A stretch of 6,551 nt of DNA, from the NCBI GenBank assembly GCA_030666985.1, contig DAOUWT010000152.1, positions 1 to 6,551 of the forward strand. The letters are read 5' to 3'. Below, one piece after another: positions 1-5,267 of this stretch. Under the pieces are notes generated by a model. The model saw nothing but the letters and a program-made list of their open reading frames with translations, was not told where the DNA came from and did not search any database. The stretch is from Chloroflexota bacterium. GTDB lineage: Bacteria; Chloroflexota; Anaerolineae; Anaerolineales; UBA11858. Each line of letters opens with the position of its first letter. Position 1 is the first letter of the stretch. The translations under genes were made by a program, and so were the position numbers.

Positions 1-316
1 AGCCGCCTTTCCCTGTGGCCAGGGCGTATTGTGTTATCTGGTAGCCCTTAGGGAGGTCGGGGTAGAAGTAGTTTTTCCTGAAGAAGAAGGAAACTGTGCG
101 AATCTCTGAGTTCATGGCCGCGGCGAGGAGAATCCCCGTTTCGATGACGGCTTTGTTGGGGATGGGCAGCACGCCCGGCTGCCCGGTGCAGACTGGGCAA
201 ATATTTGTGTTCGGGGGGTCTCCCCAGGAATCGGCTTTGCAGGAACAGAAAATTTTGCTTTCGGTATTCAGTTGAATGTGGGTTTCTAGGCCGATCACGG
301 TTTCGTATTGGGTCAT
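1..316 (-). CDS. gatB: Asp/Glu-tRNA(Asn/Gln) amidotransferase subunit B, N-terminal part (cut by window edge)
   Basis: GatB is the tRNA-binding and kinase subunit of the cytoplasmic GatCAB complex, which turns Glu-tRNA(Gln) and/or Asp-tRNA(Asn) into the amidated forms using ammonia released by GatA. Translating the minus strand from the ATG at 316-314 gives 105 codons without a stop, running off the window; a full GatB is about 480 residues. Diagnostic GatB stretches are YETVIGLETHIQL (residues 4-16, with E11 and H13 at the usual metal-site positions), PPNTNICPVCTGQPGVLP (34-51) and RKNYFYPDLPKGYQITQY (80-97). C24/C26 and C40/C43 form the CxC...CxxC zinc-type motif found in many bacterial GatB proteins. 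The start fits the family N terminus. An AAAGGA ribosome-binding site (334-329) lies 12 nt upstream, a rather long spacing. gatA and gatC are not visible. Identification is firm; only the partial length limits it. Confidence 0.96.
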   Translation of the reverse strand, partial: MTQYETVIGLETHIQLNTESKIFCSCKADSWGDPPNTNICPVCTGQPGVLPIPNKAVIETGILLAAAMNSEIRTVSFFFRKNYFYPDLPKGYQITQYALATGKGG

Positions 317-356
317 GGTTGTTTTTCGTCCTTTGGTTGTGTTTGCGGATGAGGAA

Positions 357-384
357 ATTATACCAATTACTTAGGAGGATACAA
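357..384 (-). promoter_or_regulatory. gatB promoter with extended -10
   Basis: Read on the minus strand, a perfect TATAAT (362-357) is preceded by TGG (365-363), making the extended -10 motif TGnTATAAT. A weaker -35, TTGTAT (384-379), lies 16 nt further upstream. Transcription would start near 350, giving gatB a leader of about 34 nt that contains the AAAGGA ribosome-binding site. This is the only good promoter-like match in the gatB upstream spacer. Its activity is inferred from sequence alone. Confidence 0.65.
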
Positions 385-468
385 GAGGCGGTGGATAGCA
401 GGGGGAGGATTGCCAGGGGAAAGGCGCTGCGACGTGGCGACGTGAAACTGTGCTTGTGCGGTCGCCCC

Positions 469-576
469 GCCCCAGCGTCTGCGCCCGCCCCAGCGCCTGC
501 ATCCGCCCCAACGTCTGCGCCCGCCCCAGCGCCTGCGCCCACTCCCGCGTTTGCACCCATCCCCACTCCCCTGCTC
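469..576. repeat. 18-bp tandem repeat array, six units
   Basis: Six back-to-back 18-bp units start at 469, 487, 505, 523, 541 and 559. The first four follow GCCCCAGCGYCTGCGCCC with one to three changes each; the last two (541-576) have drifted but keep the C-rich period. The array is in the non-coding spacer between gatB and the LysM gene and ends one base before a second array of 7-bp units. Reading frames through it give Ala/Pro-rich (plus) or Gly/Ala-rich (minus) low-complexity peptides. These look like by-products of the repeat, because the longer frames also run antisense or out of frame through gatB. Function unknown. Confidence 0.9.
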
Positions 577-577
577 A

Positions 578-640
578 CTGATCCCTGATTCCTAATCCCT
601 GATTCCTGATTCCTAATCCCTAGTCCCTAGTCCCTAATCT
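578..640. repeat. Heptanucleotide tandem array, nine units (CTRRTYC)
   Basis: Nine contiguous 7-bp units fill 578-640 with no slippage: CTGATCC, CTGATTC, CTAATCC, CTGATTC, CTGATTC, CTAATCC, CTAGTCC, CTAGTCC, CTAATCT. Every unit fits CTRRTYC except the last base of the final one. The array ends 12 bp before the -35 of the LysM promoter. Such in-phase heptamers resemble the short tandemly repeated repetitive (STRR) sequences known from filamentous cyanobacteria, although the unit sequence differs. It may be a replication-slippage product or may affect spacing or curvature upstream of the promoter. Confidence 0.92.
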
Positions 641-652
641 CCGCCTCCCTAC

Positions 653-681
653 TTGGATAAAACATAATATGTGGGTATAAT
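653..681 (+). promoter_or_regulatory. Near-consensus sigma-70-type promoter of the LysM gene
   Basis: TTGGAT (653-658) and a perfect TATAAT (676-681) are separated by exactly 17 bp, the optimal spacing for a housekeeping sigma factor. Transcription should begin about 7 nt after the -10, at 688 plus or minus 1, which is the A of the LysM protein's ATG. The promoter follows directly on the heptamer array. Nothing resembling a Shine-Dalgarno site lies between the -10 and the ATG. Confidence 0.75.
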
Positions 682-687
682 CAAGAT

Positions 688-1488
688 ATGAAAAAACTTA
701 GTGTTTTGAAAATCATTCTTGGGCTGGCTCTTTTGCTAATTTTGGGCGTGGTCTGGCAAGGCTCTGTTCAGGCGGCCCCGCAGATGCAGCTTACGCCTTT
801 TCCCACCCCCACGCCTGGCACTGATGGGAGGATTATCTACATCATCCAGCCGGGGGATACCTTGTGGCGTGTGGCGGCTATTTCTGGAATTTCTGTGGCC
901 GACTTGCGAGACCTGAATTACCTTGATGCGGATGATGTTGTCATCCCCGGCCAGGAAATATTCTTGGGGCTAGCCGGGCCGGCCGAGGAAGAAGAAGCTG
1001 ACATCCTGCCCACCAGCACTCCTACGCCTTCTGCGCCCACGGAAACTCCCCAGCCAGGTATTGGAACCTTGTGTGTGCTGCTTTTCGAAGATGAGAACGG
1101 GGATGCCATCCGCCAGGAGGAAGAAGTCTCTTTGCCTGGAGGGGCTATCAATATTAGTAATAGGGATGGTTCTGTCTCTATTACAGAAGATACTACAGAT
1201 GGGTTAGAATATTTTTGTACTGAAAATTTAGAGGAAGGTTCCTACAATGTGAGCGCGGCCATCCCGGAGGGATACAACCCGACTACAGTGTTGAATACGG
1301 GCCTAGAGTTAGCAGGTGGGGATGTATCTTACCTCACGTTTGGCGCTCAAGCTAATTCTGAGACTGTGGAGGAAAATATTCCCATTATAGAGGACGCTGG
1401 CAAATCTCCTATGCTGGGCCTGATAGGCGTCCTTTTGCTCCTCAGCGGCGTGGGACTTGGCATTTACGCGATATGGTTCCGAAAATAA
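688..1488 (+). CDS. Secreted, membrane-anchored LysM protein with a B-like (SdrD/SpaA-type) domain
   Basis: This is a 266-residue envelope protein, probably binding peptidoglycan or another N-acetylglucosamine polymer. It has a signal sequence (KK at 2-3, hydrophobic 4-23, likely cleavage after VQA-29 or A30) and a Pro/Thr linker (36-45). A LysM domain spans about 49-93: IIQPGDTLWRVA (52-63), LRDLN (73-77) and VIPGQEIFL (85-93). An acidic and second Pro/Thr stretch follows (99-123). Residues 126-219 look like a small beta-sandwich of the SdrD-B/prealbumin type (CVLLFEDENGDA, LEEGSYNVSAAIPEGY); C129 and C177 could form a disulfide. The C terminus has a transmembrane helix (about 242-263) ending WFRK, with no LPXTG sortase signal, so the domains face outward on a C-terminal anchor. 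The start follows from the signal peptide; the next Met is residue 33. No Shine-Dalgarno is present, suggesting a leaderless mRNA. The next gene, an FHA-ABC transporter, is on the same strand 225 bp downstream. The LysM call is strong; the second domain's family is less certain. Confidence 0.88.
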   Translation: MKKLSVLKIILGLALLLILGVVWQGSVQAAPQMQLTPFPTPTPGTDGRIIYIIQPGDTLWRVAAISGISVADLRDLNYLDADDVVIPGQEIFLGLAGPAEEEEADILPTSTPTPSAPTETPQPGIGTLCVLLFEDENGDAIRQEEEVSLPGGAINISNRDGSVSITEDTTDGLEYFCTENLEEGSYNVSAAIPEGYNPTTVLNTGLELAGGDVSYLTFGAQANSETVEENIPIIEDAGKSPMLGLIGVLLLLSGVGLGIYAIWFRK

Positions 1489-1517
1489 GGATACTGATTG
1501 ATAGACAAATCTTTTGT

Positions 1518-1547
1518 ACGCAGATGAACGCGGATGGACGCGGATAA
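1518..1547. repeat. Three 10-bp direct repeats (ACGCRGATRR)
   Basis: ACGCAGATGA (1518-1527), ACGCGGATGG (1528-1537) and ACGCGGATAA (1538-1547) are consecutive 10-bp units followed by a partial fourth (AACG). They lie 29 bp after the LysM stop codon. From general knowledge, similar 'ACGCGGATGA' runs are scattered in intergenic DNA of several environmental bacterial groups. The 10-bp period is close to one DNA helical turn. No function can be assigned. Confidence 0.75.
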
Positions 1548-1569
1548 AACGTGTCTTTTCAATATTTTA

Positions 1570-1621
1570 GGGCAAGACTTCCGAAGTCTTCAAAAGCCGT
1601 TAGACTTCGGAAGTCTTGCCC
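1570..1621. repeat. Perfect 20-bp inverted repeat with nested palindromes; possible terminator of the LysM gene
   Basis: GGGCAAGACTTCCGAAGTCT (1570-1589) is matched by its exact reverse complement at 1602-1621, around a 12-nt loop. Each arm is itself an odd palindrome: AAGACTTC-C-GAAGTCTT on the left and AGACTTC-G-GAAGTCT on the right. The DNA or RNA can therefore form one long hairpin or two short ones. It lies 81 bp after the LysM stop. The following CCTTATTATT is only moderately T-rich, so it is not a classic Rho-independent terminator, but such a stem could still stop transcription or protect a 3' end. It may also be a dispersed REP-like element. Confidence 0.8.
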
Positions 1622-1643
1622 CTTATTATTGAGATGATACGAT
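1616..1643 (+). promoter_or_regulatory. Weak candidate promoter for the FHA-ABC gene
   Basis: TTGCCC (1616-1621) and TACGAT (1638-1643) are 16 bp apart, each matching four of six consensus positions. The -35 overlaps the right arm of the 20-bp inverted repeat. TAGAAT (1643-1648) is a better -10 but has no partner at proper spacing. No other convincing promoter lies between the LysM stop and 1714, so transcription may also read through from the LysM promoter. Low confidence. Confidence 0.22.
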
Positions 1644-1648
1644 AGAAT

Positions 1649-1696
1649 ATCACGCACCACGCAACACGTTTCACTCATCACGCAACACGCATCACG
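1649..1696. repeat. Cluster of CACGCAACACG / ATCACGCA short repeats
   Basis: CACGCAACACG occurs at 1658-1668 and 1679-1689, and ATCACGCA at 1649-1656 and 1677-1684, with ATCACG again at 1691-1696. TTTCACTCATCA (1669-1680) lies between. The cluster ends six bases before the Shine-Dalgarno of the FHA-ABC gene. The same vocabulary appears, in the same orientation relative to its gene, upstream of the reductase at 6480-6551. Confidence 0.75.
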
Positions 1697-1713
1697 AGTT
1701 TCTGGAGGTAACT

Positions 1714-4700
1714 ATGAGCTTAGAACACATTCTTCAATATCGTTTGGGTAGTGGCGAATGGAAGGAATTAGCATTCTCTAGGGGTGATATTATCCTTGGG
1801 CGTGGGGAAGGTTGTGACTTGATTATTGACCACCGCGAAGTCTCCCGGCAACATGCCCGTTTGCGATGGATTGGAGGTCATGTATACTTGATTGATTTAG
1901 GTTCCAGCAATGGCACCTTCGTCGACTCGAAGAAAATAGAACCCAGTACCCCTTATCCGCTTTCTCCAGGGCAAGTGGTATCAATTGGGGCATATACCTT
2001 GGTGTTGAAGGGAACGCAGCCAGAGGCTACTCATGTAGCTGGCTTCGAAGACAGCTCGAAACAGCGTTTTCGGGTGCGGTACCGCTGTAATGAGGGGGGG
2101 TGGGCCTGGTATCTTCTTTCCCAGGGCGAGACTTCAATTGGCCGGAGTGAAGACAATGATTTGTTTTTGGATAATGAAGAACTTTCTCGGAAGCACGCCG
2201 TCTTAGAGGTCAAGGGGAACAATCTCTTTTTGGTTGATGCAGGTTCTACAAACGGGACATATTTGGACAACGTTCTATTGACTCCTCATCAGCAATACTC
2301 TCTTAGACCAGGGCAAGAAATTATCATGGGGGGATGTACGCTCCAGGTTGAGACGCTAGAAGAAATGGGGAGGATGCCCGCTGCCAGTGGAACGATGATA
2401 ATGCCGGGAGATGCTGTTTTTGTAGATGGCGTTGGCTCTCCTAAAACTATGCTAGATGTAGATATGCCCACAGAACCTACATCAGTGAAAACCATGAACT
2501 TGGCTTCCTATGAGCGGATTACCGTCGGGCGGGCGGGTGATAATCAGGTTGTTTTGAATCATCCTTTGGTGAGCCATTATCACGCGGTATTTGAAAAAAT
2601 AGGGAAACGCTACCGCATTAAAGATTTGCGGAGCACGAATGGGGTTTATGTCAATGAGCATCCTGTTGAGAAAGAGGTCTTTTTACATGACAATGACCAG
2701 ATACGGATTGGCCCCTTTGTCTTTGTGCTTTCTGGTGATAATTTACAAGGAAAAATTGAAACAGGGCTTAAGATTGTAGCCAAGGACATCAATCAGCAGG
2801 TTACAAAGTCGCTCAATTTGTTAAAGAACATCAATCTGATCATTGAACCAAATGAATTTGTGGCTTTAGTGGGAATGAGTGGATCAGGAAAGACGACTTT
2901 CCTCAATGCTATTAGCGGATATTGGCCCGCTAGCCATGGTCAGGTATTGGTCAATGATATCAAGCTTTATGAACATTATGATCTCTTCCGAAATGATATC
3001 GGTTATGTGCCCCAAAAAGACATTGTCCATGCTGAATTAACACCTAAAACCGCTTTAGATTATGTAGCCCAATTGCGGATGCCTCCTGATACTGGCAAGG
3101 CAGAGCGGCGGGCTGTAGTTAGAGAAGTGCTAGAGGAACTAGATTTACTCGAACGGCAAGACGTACCCATTTCTAGATTGTCTGGCGGGCAGCTTAAGCG
3201 AGTGTCTATAGGCGTAGAATTGTTGACCAAGCCGCGTTTATTCTTCTTAGACGAACCGACAAGCGGCTTAGACCCTGGCACAGAATATGACATGATGAAA
3301 CTCATGCGAGGTCTGGCAGACCAAGGCCGCACGGTTATTCTAATTACGCACGCCACTAAAAACGTAATGCTATGTGACAAAGTTATCTTTTTAGCACGAG
3401 GAGGGAACTTAGCTTTTTATGGCGCTCCCGATGATGCTTTGGCATATTTTGATGAACATCGCACAGAGCGTGAACGCCGTGAAAAGAAAGTGGAATTCGA
3501 CGACATTTATCGCGTTCTGGATGATGAGTCGCGCGGCGCTCCCAATGAATGGAGAGAACGCTACTCGCAGTCAGGCACTTACCAAGAAATCATGCGAAAA
3601 GGCACAGCCCCCATCGCCCAACCAGCACCCGAACCACAGGCCCGCTCCCAACGTGTAAAAAGCTCAAGGAGACGCGTGTCTTCTCTGCGCCAGTTCATGA
3701 TACTCTCGGCTCGTAATCTCAAGATCATCACACAAGACAAGGTTTCGCTGATTATGATGTTGGCCTTAGCTCCAATTTTAGGCCTGATGGACTTCATTTG
3801 GGGCAACGATCTCTTTGACCCTATAACCGGAGATGTAGAATTGGTTATGTCCCAATGGTACATGCTGGCCATTGTAGCCCTGCTAGCGGGAGCGTTAAGC
3901 AGTGTGCGAGAAATCGTCAAAGAAACGGATATCTATAAACGCGAGCGAGCAGTCAACTTGCGTATCTTCCCCTACTTGATGTCAAAAATATGGGTCGGCA
4001 TGGTCTTGGCCATTTACCAGGCGGCCATATTGATGGCTTTCCGCATTTTCTTTCTAAATCCGGTGATACCTGGCATCCAAGACTATGTGGCATTATACAT
4101 AACCCTGTTTTTAGGAAGCCTATCAGGATACCTGATTGGTTTAATGATCTCAGCCATTGCCCCCAATCAGAACACGGCCATGATATTGTTGATCACAATT
4201 CTTGTCCCCCAATTCCTCTTCACAGGCGCACTCTTACCAATTGATGTCATCCCCGGCGGAAGGGCAATTAGTGTGGCTATGTCCTCGCGCTGGGTTTGGG
4301 AGGGCTTTGTTAAAGCGACCCACATGGGCGATAAAATCATGGACGATCCCTGCCTGGCGTTCCCAAGTGCCGATAGGCAGCATTTACCTGATGACCTGAA
4401 AGAAGAATGTGCTTGCATGGGAGAAAGCATCTTCAAAGATTGCGCCGACTTCCCTGGCATTTTGTCGCCTGACTTCTACGACGACATTGCCCAAGAAAAA
4501 CTCGCCATGCCAGAACCAGTCGAACCCTCTCAGCCAACGGCCTATGCCTACCCCACTGCTTTGCCATCGCTGACACCTATTTTCACACCTACCCCCTTGC
4601 CGTCATCCACCCCGCTGCCTACCCCTGCTAATCCCCAAGAAATGGGCGACTACATGGATGATCAGCGTGCCCAAGGCCAAGAACAGCAAGATGCCATCAT

Positions 4701-5037
4701 GGAGCAGTTCGAAGATTACCGCCTGGAAAGTCAAGATCAGGGCCAGGTATACGCCGACCTTATGGACGAGCAAGGCGATGAATATGTCGATAAGCGCCAA
4801 GAGCAGGCCGATGAATACACAGACGCCATGCAAGACTACGGCGACGAGCGTGCCGACTGGATCAAAAACCGTGAGAAAGCCATCAACAGCGCAGAATCCC
4901 TCCTCGGCACAATGCGTGATGACTACGGCTATGTCTTTGACGGATTGATCATCGCACGTTGGTTAAAATTGGGCGCAATCATGCTAGCCTATCTCATTAT
5001 CATGTTGATATTCCAGAAGCGGAAAGATGTAGTGTAG
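1714..5037 (+). CDS. Triple-FHA ABCG-type half-transporter with large extracellular insertion
   Basis: This 1107-residue inner-membrane protein combines phosphothreonine readers with an ATP-driven exporter; substrate unknown. It starts at an ATG 5 nt after GGAGG (1704-1708). Three FHA domains (about 27-98, 140-212, 269-339) each keep the binding residues: G29-R30, S44, H47, N66-G67; G143-R144, S158, H161, N180-G181; G272-R273, S287, H290, N309-G310. An ABC ATPase follows (about 350-585): Walker A GMSGSGKT (387-394), Q-loop Q434, signature LSGGQ (489-493), Walker B LFFLDEP (509-515), H-loop H546; all look active. A charged linker (585-655) leads to an ABC2-type membrane domain with helices near 679-696, 715-731, 756-782, 791-816, 821-843 and 1084-1100. 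The loop between helices 5 and 6 (844-1083) is unusually large: four cysteines (880, 899, 901, 910), a Pro/Thr linker (about 946-974) and an 11-residue-periodic segment (978-1054). One ATPase plus one membrane domain implies a dimer. The closest well-known design is mycobacterial Rv1747, which has two FHA domains and is regulated by PknF. Domain calls are firm; export direction and regulation are inferred. Confidence 0.93.
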   Translation: MSLEHILQYRLGSGEWKELAFSRGDIILGRGEGCDLIIDHREVSRQHARLRWIGGHVYLIDLGSSNGTFVDSKKIEPSTPYPLSPGQVVSIGAYTLVLKGTQPEATHVAGFEDSSKQRFRVRYRCNEGGWAWYLLSQGETSIGRSEDNDLFLDNEELSRKHAVLEVKGNNLFLVDAGSTNGTYLDNVLLTPHQQYSLRPGQEIIMGGCTLQVETLEEMGRMPAASGTMIMPGDAVFVDGVGSPKTMLDVDMPTEPTSVKTMNLASYERITVGRAGDNQVVLNHPLVSHYHAVFEKIGKRYRIKDLRSTNGVYVNEHPVEKEVFLHDNDQIRIGPFVFVLSGDNLQGKIETGLKIVAKDINQQVTKSLNLLKNINLIIEPNEFVALVGMSGSGKTTFLNAISGYWPASHGQVLVNDIKLYEHYDLFRNDIGYVPQKDIVHAELTPKTALDYVAQLRMPPDTGKAERRAVVREVLEELDLLERQDVPISRLSGGQLKRVSIGVELLTKPRLFFLDEPTSGLDPGTEYDMMKLMRGLADQGRTVILITHATKNVMLCDKVIFLARGGNLAFYGAPDDALAYFDEHRTERERREKKVEFDDIYRVLDDESRGAPNEWRERYSQSGTYQEIMRKGTAPIAQPAPEPQARSQRVKSSRRRVSSLRQFMILSARNLKIITQDKVSLIMMLALAPILGLMDFIWGNDLFDPITGDVELVMSQWYMLAIVALLAGALSSVREIVKETDIYKRERAVNLRIFPYLMSKIWVGMVLAIYQAAILMAFRIFFLNPVIPGIQDYVALYITLFLGSLSGYLIGLMISAIAPNQNTAMILLITILVPQFLFTGALLPIDVIPGGRAISVAMSSRWVWEGFVKATHMGDKIMDDPCLAFPSADRQHLPDDLKEECACMGESIFKDCADFPGILSPDFYDDIAQEKLAMPEPVEPSQPTAYAYPTALPSLTPIFTPTPLPSSTPLPTPANPQEMGDYMDDQRAQGQEQQDAIMEQFEDYRLESQDQGQVYADLMDEQGDEYVDKRQEQADEYTDAMQDYGDERADWIKNREKAINSAESLLGTMRDDYGYVFDGLIIARWLKLGAIMLAYLIIMLIFQKRKDVV
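4645..4875 (+). repeat. Coding repeat: seven 11-residue (hendecad) units in the transporter's external loop
   Basis: Residues 978-1054 of the FHA-ABC protein split into 11-residue units: GDYMDDQRAQG, QEQQDAIMEQF, EDYRLESQDQG, QVYADLMDEQG, DEYVDKRQEQA, DEYTDAMQDYG, DERADWIKNRE. The best pair is the fifth and sixth. The rough consensus is D-E-Y-x-D-x-x-x-x-Q-G. An 11-residue period equals three helical turns, typical of right-handed or straight coiled coils. The tract has few large aliphatic residues and is rich in Asp, Glu, Gln and Tyr. It sits between a Pro/Thr linker and the last transmembrane helix, so it should project outside the membrane. Confidence 0.75.
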
Positions 5038-5063
5038 GCTGAAGCGGGGGATGGGGGAGCGGC

Positions 5064-5087
5064 GGCCCTCTCCGGGTGGGGAGGGCC
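5064..5087 (+). terminator. GC-rich hairpin after the FHA-ABC gene
   Basis: GGCCCTCTCC (5064-5073) pairs with GGGGAGGGCC (5078-5087) across a GGGT loop: ten pairs in RNA, one of them G-U. The stem begins 27 nt after the transporter stop codon. No T-run follows, so it is not a textbook intrinsic terminator; a transcription-end or 3'-protecting role is inferred from position. Its right arm overlaps a G-quadruplex candidate, and the two structures are mutually exclusive. Confidence 0.45.
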
Positions 5088-5097
5088 GGGGAGAGGG
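5074..5097 (+). other. Canonical G-quadruplex candidate with short loops
   Basis: Five G-tracts (3, 4, 3, 4 and 3 G) are separated by T, A, CC and AGA, so loops are 1-3 nt. This is the pattern predicted to give very stable parallel quadruplexes. It is on the plus strand, 36 nt after the transporter stop, so it could form in the 3' end of that mRNA as well as in DNA. A second candidate lies at 5169-5191 (a G7 run, then G4 and G3 tracts). Confidence 0.6.
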
Positions 5098-5228
5098 CAG
5101 ACCCCGTGGGGTGCGTTTCCCTCTCCTGGGGGGTGAGGGCAACCCCCGTGGGGAGCGTCCCCTCGCCTGGGGGGGATGGCCGGGGAGAGGGCAGATCCCC
5201 GTGGGGCGCGACCCCCTCTCCTGGGGGG
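5084..5228. repeat. G/C-rich tandem repeat, three ~44-51-bp units
   Basis: Units at 5084-5133 (50 bp), 5134-5177 (44 bp, degenerate) and 5178-5228 (51 bp) share a GAGGGCA start, a CCCCGTGGGG core and a CCTGGGGGG end. Units 1 and 3 both begin GGCCGGGGAGAGGGCAG. In units 1 and 3, GGAGAGGG pairs with a downstream CCCTCTCC (5090-5097 with 5119-5126; 5184-5191 with 5214-5221) around the CCCCGTGGGG mini-palindrome, giving branched or nested hairpins. The array fills most of the spacer between two convergent genes and may separate their transcription. 'CCCTCTCC...GGAGAGGG' elements are familiar intergenic repeats in many bacterial genomes. Confidence 0.8.
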
Positions 5229-5267
5229 CGGGAAATGCAGAGGGGCTAGGTAATCCCCCCTTTCCGC

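Noticed and set aside
48..578. Minus-strand open frame of 176 codons starting with a Gly/Ala repeat
   Set aside because: It overlaps gatB on the same strand in another frame, and its start is only the translated 18-bp repeat. No family features.
205..588. Plus-strand open frame of 127 codons ending in an Ala/Pro repeat
   Set aside because: Its first third is antisense to gatB and its end is the 18-bp array. An AGGAGG (373-378) before a GTG (391) in this frame looks like a start signal, but the resulting peptide is mostly low-complexity, so I do not call a gene.
469..640. CRISPR array
   Set aside because: The units are contiguous 18-bp and 7-bp tandem repeats with no unique spacers, and no cas genes are present.
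317..687. tRNA or small structured RNA gene in the divergent spacer
   Set aside because: No cloverleaf, T-loop consensus or convincing structured RNA was visible; the spacer is accounted for by two promoters and two tandem arrays.
1378..1488. Sortase anchoring of the LysM protein
   Set aside because: The tail has a hydrophobic helix and a basic end, but no LPXTG-like motif before the helix; plain membrane anchoring is the simpler reading.
1570..1621. Terminal inverted repeats of an insertion sequence
   Set aside because: Only 12 nt separate the arms, leaving no room for a transposase, and no flanking target-site duplication is evident.
1714..5037. Two fused or frameshifted genes (FHA protein plus ABC transporter)
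   Set aside because: The frame is continuous with one strong Shine-Dalgarno at 1704-1708, and FHA-ABC-membrane fusions are a known bacterial arrangement.
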